Below are positions 43,485 to 52,358 of a stretch of 64,000 bases of DNA, piece after piece. The DNA lies in assembly GCA_047633055.1 (NCBI GenBank), contig JBLIEI010000020.1, positions 1 to 64,000 of the forward strand, given 5' to 3'. The notes beneath the pieces were generated by a model. The model searched no databases, was not told where the DNA came from, and worked only from the letters and a program-made list of their open reading frames with translations. Each line of letters opens with the position of its first letter. The stretch's first letter is position 1. A program made the translations under genes and the position numbers. Source of the DNA: CALJFL01 sp047633055 (GTDB lineage Bacteria; Pseudomonadota; Gammaproteobacteria; Pseudomonadales; Halieaceae).

Positions 43485-45161
43485 ATGGCCGCAACGATCA
43501 CCCACAGTCAATTATCTGGTCCCACAGATGAACCGCTGGTAACTGATACTATTGGTCGTACCTTTGACAGAACGGTAGAGCAGTATCCTGAGGTAGAGGC
43601 GCTGGTCGTTTGTCATCAGGGCATCCGATGGAATTATAGGGAATACCAGCGAGAAGTGGACCGGCTTGCCTGCGGCTTGCTGGCACTGGGTGTTGAGCCC
43701 GGAGACCGAGTGAGTATCTGGGCGCCCAATTGCTACGAGTGGTGCCTGACTCAATTTGCCACAGCCAAGATCGGCGCGATCATGGTGTGCATCAATCCCG
43801 CTTATCGGCTCCACGAGCTCGAATACGCGTTGAACAAGGTACAGTGTAAGGCCATTATTACCGCCGAGAGCTTCAAGGGCTGTGATTACCTGGGCATGCT
43901 GCGAGAATTGGCGCCAGAATTATCGAACTGCCCTGCAGGGCAACTGAAGTCTGCCAAGCTACCGCATCTCGAGACAGTGATTCGCATGGGACATGGCGTC
44001 AGCGCTGGCATGCTCAATTTTGACTCCGTCTGCGCTATCGGCGGCACTGTTGAAAAACACCGACTGGGAGAGATCTCAGCTCTGTTGGACCCCTCCGATC
44101 CCATCAACATTCAGTTTACCAGTGGCACCACTGGTAATCCCAAGGGGGCTACCCTCACACACCTGAATATTCTCAATAATGGTAAGCTAGTCGGTGACGG
44201 TATGCGCCTTACCGAGGCAGATAGACTTTGTATTCCCGTGCCCTTGTATCATTGCTTTGGCATGGTGATGGGAAATTTGGCCTGTATCACTCACGGCTCG
44301 GCGGCGATTTTTCCCGCAGAGGCGTTTGACCCTAAGGTTACGCTCGAGACTGTAGCGCTGGAGCGCTGTACTGCTTTGCATGGTGTCCCCACCATGTTTG
44401 TCGCTGCGCTCGATCATGCTGACTTTAGCAGTTTCGACCTAAGTAGTTTACGTACCGGAATTATGGCTGGCGCTCCTTGCCCGGTCGAAACAATGAATCG
44501 GGTGCTGGGTGAAATGCATATGAGCGAAGTCCTTATCGCTTACGGACAGACCGAAACCAGCCCGGTTAATCACATGACTGCCGCTGATGATTCAATCGAG
44601 AAGCGTGTAGGGAGTGTGGGCAGACCAGCCCCACACTGCCAGATCAAGATTCTTGATCTAAAAGGCGATGTGGTACCCGTAGGAGAGAAAGGTGAGATTT
44701 GCTGCCGCGGCTATTCTGTGATGCGCGGCTATTGGAACGATGATGAACGCACCGCCGATACCATCGATAGCGATGGATGGTTACATTCCGGAGACATCGG
44801 CGTTATGGATGCGCAAGGCTACACGCAAGTCACCGGGCGTATCAAGGACATGATTATTCGCGGTGGTGAAAATATATACCCGCGTGAAGTAGAAGAGTTT
44901 CTGTATACCCACCCAGAGATACAGGAAGTCCAGATATTCGGAATTCCCGATCAGCGTTACGGGGAACAGGTATGTGCCTGGATCAAGTCGAGCGAGGAGT
45001 CGTCCTTGAGCGATGAAGATGTGAGGGATTTTTGTCGCAATCAAATCTCCTATTTCAAAGTGCCGCACCATATTCGATTCGTCGAAGATTTTCCGATGAC
45101 AGTGACAGGGAAGATGCAGAAATTTGTTATGCGTGAGCAGATGATTGAGGCGCTTGCCTAG
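43485..45161 (+). CDS. Fatty-acid/aryl-acid-CoA ligase (FadD3/AcsF-like)
   Basis: 558 residues. The AMP-binding motif is FTSGTTGNPKGATLTH, followed by VPLYHCFGMVMGNL, IAYGQTETSPVNHM, and the C-terminal GRIKDMIIRGGENIYPREVEEFL and MTVTGKMQKF. ATG 43485 is taken because AGGGAG lies about 10 bases upstream; ATG 43476 would be too close. It is likely co-transcribed with the preceding synthetase. Two dissimilar ligases in tandem may act on different chain lengths or on acid intermediates at different stages. Confidence 0.92.
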   Translation: MAATITHSQLSGPTDEPLVTDTIGRTFDRTVEQYPEVEALVVCHQGIRWNYREYQREVDRLACGLLALGVEPGDRVSIWAPNCYEWCLTQFATAKIGAIMVCINPAYRLHELEYALNKVQCKAIITAESFKGCDYLGMLRELAPELSNCPAGQLKSAKLPHLETVIRMGHGVSAGMLNFDSVCAIGGTVEKHRLGEISALLDPSDPINIQFTSGTTGNPKGATLTHLNILNNGKLVGDGMRLTEADRLCIPVPLYHCFGMVMGNLACITHGSAAIFPAEAFDPKVTLETVALERCTALHGVPTMFVAALDHADFSSFDLSSLRTGIMAGAPCPVETMNRVLGEMHMSEVLIAYGQTETSPVNHMTAADDSIEKRVGSVGRPAPHCQIKILDLKGDVVPVGEKGEICCRGYSVMRGYWNDDERTADTIDSDGWLHSGDIGVMDAQGYTQVTGRIKDMIIRGGENIYPREVEEFLYTHPEIQEVQIFGIPDQRYGEQVCAWIKSSEESSLSDEDVRDFCRNQISYFKVPHHIRFVEDFPMTVTGKMQKFVMREQMIEALA

Positions 45162-45196
45162 GGCAGTGTTCGCTTAGCCGCAGACAACGCTGCACT

Positions 45197-45613
45197 TCAG
45201 TTCATGTTGGCGACAAGTTCGGCTCTGGTTTTTGTGACGTCCTGCAATATAACTGCCCGGGCTAGACTGACTTCATCGGTAGTATAGTAGTCGAACCCAT
45301 CCCCCAACTGCGCGCCGCTCATCGTCAGAAGAATCCAGTTGAGAAGCTCGGCTAATTCCGAGTCGCTCAGCGGCGCGTTGGCAGAACCAGGTACCTGCAC
45401 CAGAAACTCCCGGCCACCGGGAACCTCTAGAAACCTGGCAACGAAGCCCCGCATGCTGGGAACACTTCCTGGCAACCCCGAGCCGTCAGCCAGATGACAG
45501 CCCTGACAGTTGAGCATGTAGTTGGCGTGCGCTCTATTGCTGTCGATATGAACGGCATCACCCGCTGACAGTTCTCCGGAGAAGGTCAGCAGAAATAATA
45601 GTAGTAGCGGCAT
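45197..45613 (-). CDS. Class I cytochrome c, periplasmic
   Basis: 138 residues with a signal peptide (ending SAGDA) and one heme site CQGCH (36-40). The end has LLNWILLTMSG, which may supply the Met ligand. It is the last gene of the aromatic amine dehydrogenase operon, 11 bases after another cytochrome gene. It is likely an electron carrier between the dehydrogenase and the terminal oxidase. Confidence 0.85.
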   Translation of the reverse strand: MPLLLLFLLTFSGELSAGDAVHIDSNRAHANYMLNCQGCHLADGSGLPGSVPSMRGFVARFLEVPGGREFLVQVPGSANAPLSDSELAELLNWILLTMSGAQLGDGFDYYTTDEVSLARAVILQDVTKTRAELVANMN

Positions 45614-45624
45614 CTGCGAATTAC

Positions 45625-46110
45625 CTATCGTAAGTTGGGATATTTCTCGAGAAGCTGCCGACGAAGCTTTGCGGTCGCTTGACTATTTTCCGACGTTCCA
45701 TCGTCGAGTATCGTCTGCACTTCGCTGGCGCTAAAAGGCGTCCAGTCCGACGCCACGTTCTCTGCATCAATGACCTGAACCGAGTGATTGAGGGCCTCGC
45801 TGATTCCGGCTGCATCATAAACCGTACCTTGCGCCGGCATTACGCCCATATAAGGTATTCCCGCCACTGTTATCGGACCCATTAGGCCAGAATGCACGAC
45901 GGCTACGAGATAAGCTCGCCCCTCAGCACTAGCGGCCATGTTGGCCACTCGCCCCTTAAGCGGTGGAAACGCGCCCGGAATGCCCTCACCCGTAGCCATA
46001 TGGCAGGCGGCACACCGCTGATAGCTTTCTGCCGAGGATTCTGCCCAGGCGGCAAAGCTGGCTATCGTGGAGGTAAGTAACAATATTGACAGGGGTCTGC
46101 GCAGGCTCAT
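45625..46110 (-). CDS. Class I cytochrome c, periplasmic
   Basis: 161 residues: signal peptide (1-23, ending AWA), heme site CAACH (33-37), and a Met ligand candidate in YMGVMPAQG. The ATG overlaps the aauA stop by 4 bases, so translation is coupled to the small subunit gene. It is the most probable direct electron acceptor, a job done by azurin in other aromatic amine dehydrogenase systems; no azurin gene is nearby. Confidence 0.88.
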   Translation of the reverse strand: MSLRRPLSILLLTSTIASFAAWAESSAESYQRCAACHMATGEGIPGAFPPLKGRVANMAASAEGRAYLVAVVHSGLMGPITVAGIPYMGVMPAQGTVYDAAGISEALNHSVQVIDAENVASDWTPFSASEVQTILDDGTSENSQATAKLRRQLLEKYPNLR

Positions 46111-46667
46111 GTGTCGCCCTCCTGTTTAAGCGCGACGCCAAGAATGACAGCCGTGGAGCAGGTATAGACGGTACTCGCCGTGCCGAGGCACCAGTTAGTG
46201 TCGTTGTTGGTCTGGGCGCGATAAACAGGGGTGTCACTTTCATTGCGATTGCATAAGCAGCGGCCACAGCTGGTTTTGCCACAGCAGTCGTTGTAGGAAA
46301 TAATGTAGTGAACGCCGTCGACTGGATTACGACAAGTGCCTATCCAGGTCAGTGGCGACATTTCGGTTCCCGGCGGACAACTATTCTGGGTGCCACCACA
46401 GCAACTACAGAGGAAGCCGTCAATCGCGCAGTAGCGCCAATAGTCACAGCTGGCGGGGTCGCCCGGATCAGCGGGGTTACCTGTACTTTGAGTGGCTACC
46501 CCCGGATACATGTTGTCTCCGTTACCACTGGCTCGCGCGACTGGAAGCAAAGGTATACTTGCAGTGCCAACCACCAGGGTCCCAAGTTTAGTCAGTAAGC
46601 TGCGCCGTGAGGTTCTTTGGGCGAGCGTTCTGGACGACTGTGCGGTCATTCGATCTAGCCACTTCAT
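46107..46667 (-). CDS. aauA: Aromatic amine dehydrogenase light chain (TTQ subunit)
   Basis: 186 residues. A twin-arginine type leader (TSRRSLLTKLG) exports the chain to the periplasm. The cysteine pattern and the phrase SCDYWRYCAIDGFLCSCCGG match aromatic amine dehydrogenase more closely than methylamine dehydrogenase. The tryptophan tryptophylquinone cofactor should form from W108 (TWIG) and W159 (NNDTNWC), with catalytic base D127 (YNDCCGK). The enzyme oxidises primary aromatic amines such as phenylethylamine or tyramine to aldehydes plus ammonia. It lies between aauD and the first cytochrome gene. Confidence 0.93.
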   Translation of the reverse strand: MKWLDRMTAQSSRTLAQRTSRRSLLTKLGTLVVGTASIPLLPVARASGNGDNMYPGVATQSTGNPADPGDPASCDYWRYCAIDGFLCSCCGGTQNSCPPGTEMSPLTWIGTCRNPVDGVHYIISYNDCCGKTSCGRCLCNRNESDTPVYRAQTNNDTNWCLGTASTVYTCSTAVILGVALKQEGDT

Positions 46668-46679
46668 GGTGATCTTCTC

Positions 46680-47294
46680 CTATGCCCGCTGCGCTGCGGG
46701 GATTGAACGTGCTGCCATAAACGCCTGCAACGAGGGAATTCCTCGCTCCATGGACTCGAACAGGCTTTCAAAATGCTCGCGCGAATTGACTAGCCCAAGT
46801 GAAGCAATAATGCCTTTTTCATCGATGAGTACCGCATAGGGCAATTTCGAAACGCTGTACTGCATGCCCAATATTTCTGAGGACACATAGGTCATGTGCG
46901 ATAAGTCCTGCTGCTCAATGTAATCCTTGTGGGCCTGTGTCTCGCCGTCACTGGCCAAGATGACATCGAGCCAGGTGGACTCAGCCGATTGAATAGACTT
47001 GATCATGGGCAGCAGCGACTTGCATACCGGGCAATCTGGGGACATGAAGAACAGGAGTTGCGCGCGGTTTCCCGATTTGCCGATGGTGCGAGGACGACTG
47101 GTATTCAGATCTTGTACTTCTACCACCGGTGCTACTGAGCCTGTCTCAAGCTTCTTGTTAATCATAAGCGCGCCAGCGGGTGCGACGCGCTCATACAGCA
47201 CACCGATCTGTCGGGTCAGGGCCAGTACTAATACCGCCAGACCTAAAACCAATATCCACAAAATGATATTGGAGGCTATGAGCAAGTTATCCAT
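46680..47294 (-). CDS. aauD: MauD/AauD-type thioredoxin-like maturation protein
   Basis: 204 residues: an N-terminal membrane anchor (about 5-26) and a periplasmic thioredoxin-like domain with CPVC (C88, C91) in MSPDCPVCKSLLP. It should assist disulfide formation in the cysteine-rich light chain. It overlaps aauE by 8 bases and precedes aauA by 12 bases. Confidence 0.92.
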   Translation of the reverse strand: MDNLLIASNIILWILVLGLAVLVLALTRQIGVLYERVAPAGALMINKKLETGSVAPVVEVQDLNTSRPRTIGKSGNRAQLLFFMSPDCPVCKSLLPMIKSIQSAESTWLDVILASDGETQAHKDYIEQQDLSHMTYVSSEILGMQYSVSKLPYAVLIDEKGIIASLGLVNSREHFESLFESMERGIPSLQAFMAARSIPAAQRA

Positions 47295-47823
47295 GTGTCT
47301 TTATCCTCAGGAGTAGGGCCTGGTTGGCGTGTAGCTGATTAAAACTGTGGTAGAGCAGGATGGTAATAACAGCACCAGGCAGAGCGAGTTGCCACAACAC
47401 CTCCTGAGGCTGATCCATCAGAACCGTCATTGAAGAAATTCCGAAGGCGATGATGAGAAGATTACGACCGAGTAGCCAACCACCAATAGGTTGTTCTCGC
47501 CCTGGGCCACTGCAGCCACAATTCAGATCTCGTCGGCCCCTGAGTATATTGATGGCGATCGCCAGGGTGTAAATCGTCAGCAGCCCCACAGACAATAGCA
47601 GTGCCGGTGTTCGAGTCAGCGCAATAAGTAGTCCCAGGCCCAGTGCTAATTCAGTGACCGCCAACCCGCGCGCGAGTGCCGGTGACCAGGATGGGGGGGC
47701 GAGCTCGTAGTCGCTAATGCTGCGGGTGAAATCATCAAGATCACCCAGCTTATGCCAGCCGCTTACCAGGAAGAGGTAGCTAAAAAATCCGATGCCGATA
47801 GGGGCGATGATTGAAGCCAACAT
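47287..47823 (-). CDS. aauE: MauE/AauE-type membrane maturation protein
   Basis: 178 residues with about five transmembrane helices of the DoxX/MauE type: SGWHKLGDLDDFTRSISDYEL, then LARGLAVTELALGLGLLIAL, and CGCSGPG in a loop. It is needed with AauD for stable light chain in related systems. It lies 7 bases after aauB. Confidence 0.92.
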   Translation of the reverse strand: MLASIIAPIGIGFFSYLFLVSGWHKLGDLDDFTRSISDYELAPPSWSPALARGLAVTELALGLGLLIALTRTPALLLSVGLLTIYTLAIAINILRGRRDLNCGCSGPGREQPIGGWLLGRNLLIIAFGISSMTVLMDQPQEVLWQLALPGAVITILLYHSFNQLHANQALLLRIKTHG

Positions 47824-47830
47824 AGGCGCC

Positions 47831-48997
47831 CTACTTCAGCGCGTGAAGGTTGAATGGCATTGCGGCTGTGCCGCCAATCATCTTTAACCATGAGCCATCA
47901 CTGGCGCCGTAGATATCCAACTGCATATCGCCGTTGGTAACGACCAGATACGGATCTGCGCCTCGAGTAACCTCTATCGAAACGCCCCACTCCTTGAGTT
48001 CGAAACGCGCTACACGTTTTTTAGTTTTAGGATCGAAAACCCAGACTTCTGAGCCACCACCCTTGTGGCTGCCATCCTCTCCATCCGGGTGCATCAGTAG
48101 GTAAATTTGGCCCGCGTCACTGACACTGGCAATCTGCCAACCCCCTGGACGCCAGTTCTGTTCGGTGTCTGACGTCGAGAGTAAAGACCAGGCGGGTTCA
48201 ATGCTTGGTTCATTGGATGACAGGTTGATGGGCTGTATCTGACCGTGGAAGGACGGGAAGTAGGCGGTGCCGTCAATGTAAACGGGTTTGGCGAACAGTG
48301 GATCCTGATCGACATTAAAAAATGCGGGTAGCCGGGATTGCGATAATACCTTTCCGTCGTTATCGAATTGGACGGTGATTAGTGAGCCGTTGCTGCACAG
48401 TGAAGAAAAGCCACGCACGCCGGTGGGGTAAATCAGACTGCAGCCGGGAATCTGTACTTCGCTCAGGATTTCTCGTTTAGCGATATCAATCACCGATACC
48501 GATGCGGCCGGGGTGAAATTAAACACAAGAAGAATCTGGTCGTTATCAACGAGCTGTAGCGTGTAACGATTGCTTACCATCATCCCACGTTTCTGATTGG
48601 GAAGTTCGAGTTCAGCGATGACTTTCAGGTGGTCTCTATCGTAAACGGTCAGCACATCTGTACGTTCTCCTCGGGTGCCACGTGAGTAGAAGGTCTCGGC
48701 GACGTAGAGCTCCTTATTGATAGTAGACTCGGTGAAACTGGCGAATTGGGCGGCATCCAGAGCTCCTTTGTAGTTACGGGAGTCGGAGGCCACATCAACC
48801 AGCACCACCCGGCCAGCGATTAGCGCGTTGAAATTGGCATCGTGGACAAATATCAGACTGTCCGGGTACTCGCTGGATACGGTCTCTATCTTGGGAATGG
48901 GCTCCGCGGGAAGCTCTGCTTGTACGCGGGTAGTGGCAACTACTGCCAGAACGCCGAAGACAAAAAGACGAAATGGCGTTCCAATTGAATTGAGCAT
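47831..48997 (-). CDS. aauB: Aromatic amine dehydrogenase heavy chain
   Basis: 388 residues: a signal peptide (MLNSIGTPFRLFVFGVLAVV, ending VQA) and a seven-bladed propeller with phrases such as RVVLVDVASDSRNYKGALDA, YVAETFYSRGTRGERTDVL and HPDGEDGSHKGGGSEVWVFD, characteristic of the MADH/AADH heavy chain. ATG 48997 is used because it begins the signal peptide and has AAGGA upstream; the frame is open to 49060. The operon order is B-E-D-A-cytochrome-cytochrome. No MauG-like diheme enzyme, needed for TTQ formation in methylamine dehydrogenase, is seen. Confidence 0.92.
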   Translation of the reverse strand: MLNSIGTPFRLFVFGVLAVVATTRVQAELPAEPIPKIETVSSEYPDSLIFVHDANFNALIAGRVVLVDVASDSRNYKGALDAAQFASFTESTINKELYVAETFYSRGTRGERTDVLTVYDRDHLKVIAELELPNQKRGMMVSNRYTLQLVDNDQILLVFNFTPAASVSVIDIAKREILSEVQIPGCSLIYPTGVRGFSSLCSNGSLITVQFDNDGKVLSQSRLPAFFNVDQDPLFAKPVYIDGTAYFPSFHGQIQPINLSSNEPSIEPAWSLLSTSDTEQNWRPGGWQIASVSDAGQIYLLMHPDGEDGSHKGGGSEVWVFDPKTKKRVARFELKEWGVSIEVTRGADPYLVVTNGDMQLDIYGASDGSWLKMIGGTAAMPFNLHALK

Positions 48998-49137
48998 TAG
49001 AAATGATCCTTGCACCAGCGCGCTGTTATTAATTGTTGTGTAAAGCTGATGACACAGCATAGAGAGAAAATATAATAAGTCAATAGACCTAAAGTTGATC
49101 CAATTTGAATTCGCGCCATCAGCGGGTAAGAAACGAC

Positions 49138-49782
49138 TTAGTCAGGAATAATGGCGGAGTGGATTAACCAGAGAAAGGACTGGATTCCCAGAGAGGTCAT
49201 GTTTTGTGTTTCTTTCTTCCAGGGCTTTTTGTTACCAACGAAAATGGTGTGCCCCTCGATTGAGGCGGAGATAAATATTGCGAGTCGCTGGAGCTGGGTC
49301 GCACTGAGTTGGGGATTGATTAGTGACATAATATCGATCAGAACCGTGCGGTATCGTCCATACATTGCGTCGAGAAATTCGGCGGCATGATCCTCGTGGT
49401 TGGCCAGCGACCAGACTTCCGGGAAAAAGACAGTGGTGTGCCTGGTGTTCAGATCTTTAAAATTAAAGGCTATTACCGCCGTAAACTGCTCTTCAGGATC
49501 GGAGCCAGCCTCTTCTCTGATCTGTTCATACATATCCAGATAGCGTTGGATGGTATGGTCCAGCATGGCCTTTATCAGTGAATTTTTAGTGGGAAAGTAG
49601 TATTGCAGGTTACCCAGGGTTAATTGTGCTCGATTTGCCACTTTGCGCAGAGAAAAATTGTGATACCCCTCGTCTATCAACAGGGCCTCGGCCGCCAAAA
49701 GGATAGCCAGCGAGGTCTGCTGCCCCTTACTCGATTTACCTCGGGTAAATTTTTTCGACAATGGCTTCTTTTTTGTGCTCAA
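49138..49782 (-). CDS. TetR-family transcriptional regulator of the aau region
   Basis: 214 residues. The HTH is LLAAEALLIDEGYHNFSLRKVANRAQLTLGNLQYYFPTKNSLI (about 28-70). The start is probably TTG 49782, with AGGGAG just upstream. It precedes the aauB operon by 140 bases on the same strand and diverges from the hydratase gene, so it may respond to amines or acyl-CoA and act on either or both. Confidence 0.9.
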   Translation of the reverse strand: MSTKKKPLSKKFTRGKSSKGQQTSLAILLAAEALLIDEGYHNFSLRKVANRAQLTLGNLQYYFPTKNSLIKAMLDHTIQRYLDMYEQIREEAGSDPEEQFTAVIAFNFKDLNTRHTTVFFPEVWSLANHEDHAAEFLDAMYGRYRTVLIDIMSLINPQLSATQLQRLAIFISASIEGHTIFVGNKKPWKKETQNMTSLGIQSFLWLIHSAIIPD

Positions 49783-49892
49783 GCGAACTCCCTGATTTCA
49801 TGCGACAGCTCTACCGAAGACCAGACTGACACACCCAGACGCTACGGCAAGAGCTGGGAGCTGCTGGGACAGCATAACTTAAAACAATACAG

Positions 49893-49922
49893 TTGACATA
49901 TATAATATATACGACATATTTT
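49893..49922 (+). promoter_or_regulatory. Probable promoter of the hydratase-MFS genes
   Basis: TTGACA (49893-49898) is followed at 18 bases by TATTTT (49917-49922). The intervening DNA is an AT-rich near palindrome (ATATATAATATATA) that could be a TetR-type operator. The rest of 49783-50085 shows nothing else. Confidence 0.45.
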
Positions 49923-50085
49923 GAGCGTACGGAACCCGATCTGTAAGTAGTAAAGTCATTGCAGGTCCTACTTTGGTATAAGGGTATCCACCTTTAGAAT
50001 AATTGTCGGCCTATATGCGCGTGGTTAGCATTGGTGTTAGTGGTACAAACTCGATTATAAATATGTGGTCTTAGGAGAATATACT

Positions 50086-50886
50086 TTGGAACAGCTCAAT
50101 ACCTTTAATCTTGATTATCTCAGTCTGTCAGGCGACGAAGACGGCATCGTCCAGGTTGTTCTCTCTCGACCCGAGAAACGTAACGCGCTGAACGTTGACA
50201 CCATTGAAGAATTAATCGAAGTTTTTTCGAAATTGCCGAGAATGGGCGCTCGAGCAGTGGTCCTTAGAGCGGAAGGTGACCATTTCTGTGCTGGATTGGA
50301 CTTGGTAGAACATCATAATCAAAAGCGCCGCCCGGAAGAATTTATGCACATATGCCTGCGCTGGCATGAGGCATTTAACAAAATGGAGTACGGTGGTGTT
50401 CCCATTATTGCTGCGTTAAAAGGCGCTGTTGTGGGCGGCGGGCTAGAGTTGGCATCATCGGCCCATATTCGCGTCGCCGATCAAAGCACTTACTTTGCGC
50501 TACCAGAAGGGCAGCGAGGACTGTTTACCGGTGGCGGTGCAACAATTCGGGTAGCCGACCTGGTGGGCAAAGCGAGGATGATTGATATGATGTTAACGGG
50601 CCGGGTATATAAGCAAGATGAAGCCGTTCAAGTGGGTTTATGTCAGTATCTCGTTAACGGCTCCAGCGACGATAAAGCGATGGAGATAGCCCGGCTGGCC
50701 GCACAAAACCCTGCACTTTCAAACTTTGCTATCTGCTCGGCAATCAGTCACATGCAAAATATGTCTTCCCTAGATGCCGCCTATGCCGAGTCAGTCGTTG
50801 CTGGAATCGTCAATACTCAGCCAGCGTCCCACGAGAGATTAGAAGCTTTTGCTGACAAAAGTGCACCCAGGGTGCGGCCAGATTAG
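50086..50886 (+). CDS. Enoyl-CoA hydratase/isomerase family protein
   Basis: 266 residues of the crotonase fold. The two oxyanion-hole segments are GDHFCAGLDL and GAVVGGGLELA; LPEGQRGLFTGGGAT holds the usual active-site Glu region. It would hydrate or isomerise an acyl-CoA made by the ligases at 41.8-45.2 kb. TTG 50086 is chosen because AGGAG lies 8 bases upstream; the longer frame from GTG 50065 would start before that site. It is divergent from the TetR gene. Confidence 0.9.
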   Translation: MEQLNTFNLDYLSLSGDEDGIVQVVLSRPEKRNALNVDTIEELIEVFSKLPRMGARAVVLRAEGDHFCAGLDLVEHHNQKRRPEEFMHICLRWHEAFNKMEYGGVPIIAALKGAVVGGGLELASSAHIRVADQSTYFALPEGQRGLFTGGGATIRVADLVGKARMIDMMLTGRVYKQDEAVQVGLCQYLVNGSSDDKAMEIARLAAQNPALSNFAICSAISHMQNMSSLDAAYAESVVAGIVNTQPASHERLEAFADKSAPRVRPD

Positions 50887-52069
50887 TTTAGCTGAGCTGA
50901 CCAAAAGCCGAGTATATTTAGCGGGCATCTGTAGTTTAATTGTGACCGTCGGTGTGGCGCGGTTCTCCTACAGTCTGTTATTGCCAATTATGCAGGAGGA
51001 TGCAGGTCTCACTGAGTCCGGGGGTGGTTGGCTGGCTACCACGAATTATATGGGCTACATGTTAGGAGTGCTGCTTGCTGCCAGCCTGCACAATCTGAAC
51101 TATAAATACAACTTGCATCGGGTTTACCTTGTACTTAGTGTCATTACCTCAGCGGCAATGGTGACGACTACCGATATTATTACCTGGGCTGTGTTGCGGT
51201 TTATTGCCGGCATCTGTGCCTCAGGGGGCATGATCATTGCCTCTGGCCTTATCCTGAAATGGCTGGTGCAAAATAAAAACCGTGCAGAGTTAGGCATTCA
51301 CTTTTCTGGTGCTGGACTAAGTATCATTGCTACATCCTTACTGGTAGAAGTTATGCTGACAATGTCCGCCAACTGGCAGCAACAGTGGCTGGCTTTAGCC
51401 GTTATGGCAGCGATAGTAGCCATTCCAGCATGGTTATGGATGCCCCATCCTTCTGCGTGCGGTCAAGCCACGGTTATCGCAAAAGATAGCCCTCCAGGTA
51501 AAACCTTCACATTGATGATGTTGTTGGTCTATTTTTGTGCAGGTTATGGCTATGTCGTGAGTTCCACCTTTATTGTGGACATTGTTGAGGGTACCGAAGG
51601 TCTGCAAGGGCAGGGGCGCTGGGCTTTTCTGTTGGTGGGGTTAGCGGCTACCCCGGCAGCCCTGGTATGGGACCGAATCGCGCGAAGTGTTGGTTACCTC
51701 AAAGCGTTATTAGCCGCATATATCCTGCAGGCGGTAGGAATCATTCTCCCTGCAATAAACGACAGTCTATTTGCTGTTATATTAAGTGCGCTGTTGTTTG
51801 GTGGAACGTTTATCGCATGTGTCAGCCTGGTACTGACGATGGCGGGTAAGTTTTATCCAAGTAACCCGGCTAAGTTCATGGGCACAATGACCTTGGCTTA
51901 TGGTGCTGCACAAATCATTGCACCGGTCTGTACCGGATATCTCGCTGAAGCTTTTGGGAACTATAATCTTGGGCTATACCTATCAGCCGGTATAGTGATT
52001 ATTGGCGCTGTTTTTTTACTGGGGTTGTTATCTGTAGAGAAGAGCTCTGTGGAAACGAAAAGTCTCTGA
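50849..52069 (+). CDS. MFS transporter, YbfB/YjiJ-type
   Basis: About 400 residues with twelve predicted transmembrane segments. GVARFSYSLLLPIMQEDAGLTESGGGWLATTNYMGYM is the signature of the YbfB/YjiJ group. The start is unclear (TTG 50849 or GTG 50861); either overlaps the hydratase gene end by about 30 bases. Probable import or export of an organic acid related to the catabolic block. Confidence 0.85.
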   Translation: MLTKVHPGCGQISLAELTKSRVYLAGICSLIVTVGVARFSYSLLLPIMQEDAGLTESGGGWLATTNYMGYMLGVLLAASLHNLNYKYNLHRVYLVLSVITSAAMVTTTDIITWAVLRFIAGICASGGMIIASGLILKWLVQNKNRAELGIHFSGAGLSIIATSLLVEVMLTMSANWQQQWLALAVMAAIVAIPAWLWMPHPSACGQATVIAKDSPPGKTFTLMMLLVYFCAGYGYVVSSTFIVDIVEGTEGLQGQGRWAFLLVGLAATPAALVWDRIARSVGYLKALLAAYILQAVGIILPAINDSLFAVILSALLFGGTFIACVSLVLTMAGKFYPSNPAKFMGTMTLAYGAAQIIAPVCTGYLAEAFGNYNLGLYLSAGIVIIGAVFLLGLLSVEKSSVETKSL

Positions 52070-52113
52070 GCGGTATCGCCAACTTAACCCTTTGTAACTG
52101 CTAGAATCAGATC

Positions 52114-52179
52114 ATGAACACCTATCAACGCCATAGGTTCCTACCGAATATCATCAGTTGCGCAGTCTGGGCCGGTTAA
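52114..52179 (+). pseudogene. IS6-family transposase, N-terminal relic
   Basis: A 21-codon frame reads MNTYQRHRFLPNIISCAVW and stops, matching the start of IS6 transposases (MNTYQRHRFPP.II..AVW). The rest of the element is gone and repeat R1 follows. Confidence 0.75.
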
Positions 52180-52198
52180 AGTCGGTGCCCAGCATCAT

Positions 52199-52320
52199 AC
52201 TGATACCAGGAGTGGTGCGTTCACCGAATGGAGTAGGGCGGTTGCTTGAGATCCGAGTCTGGAATCCTCTGGTCTCTAGAGGTTAAGTTGTCAAAACCAT
52301 CTAATCTGTTTAACTTGTCA
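52199..52320 (+). repeat. Dispersed repeat R1, copy D
   Basis: TTCACCGAATGGAGTAGGGC, then GGTTGCTTGAG, TGGAATCCTCTGGTCTC and CAAAACCATCTAA. It is the clearest copy and matches copy C over about 80 bases. Confidence 0.65.
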
Positions 52321-52358
52321 CAACGTATTCTGCGTTATTGAAATAGGATGATGATTGC

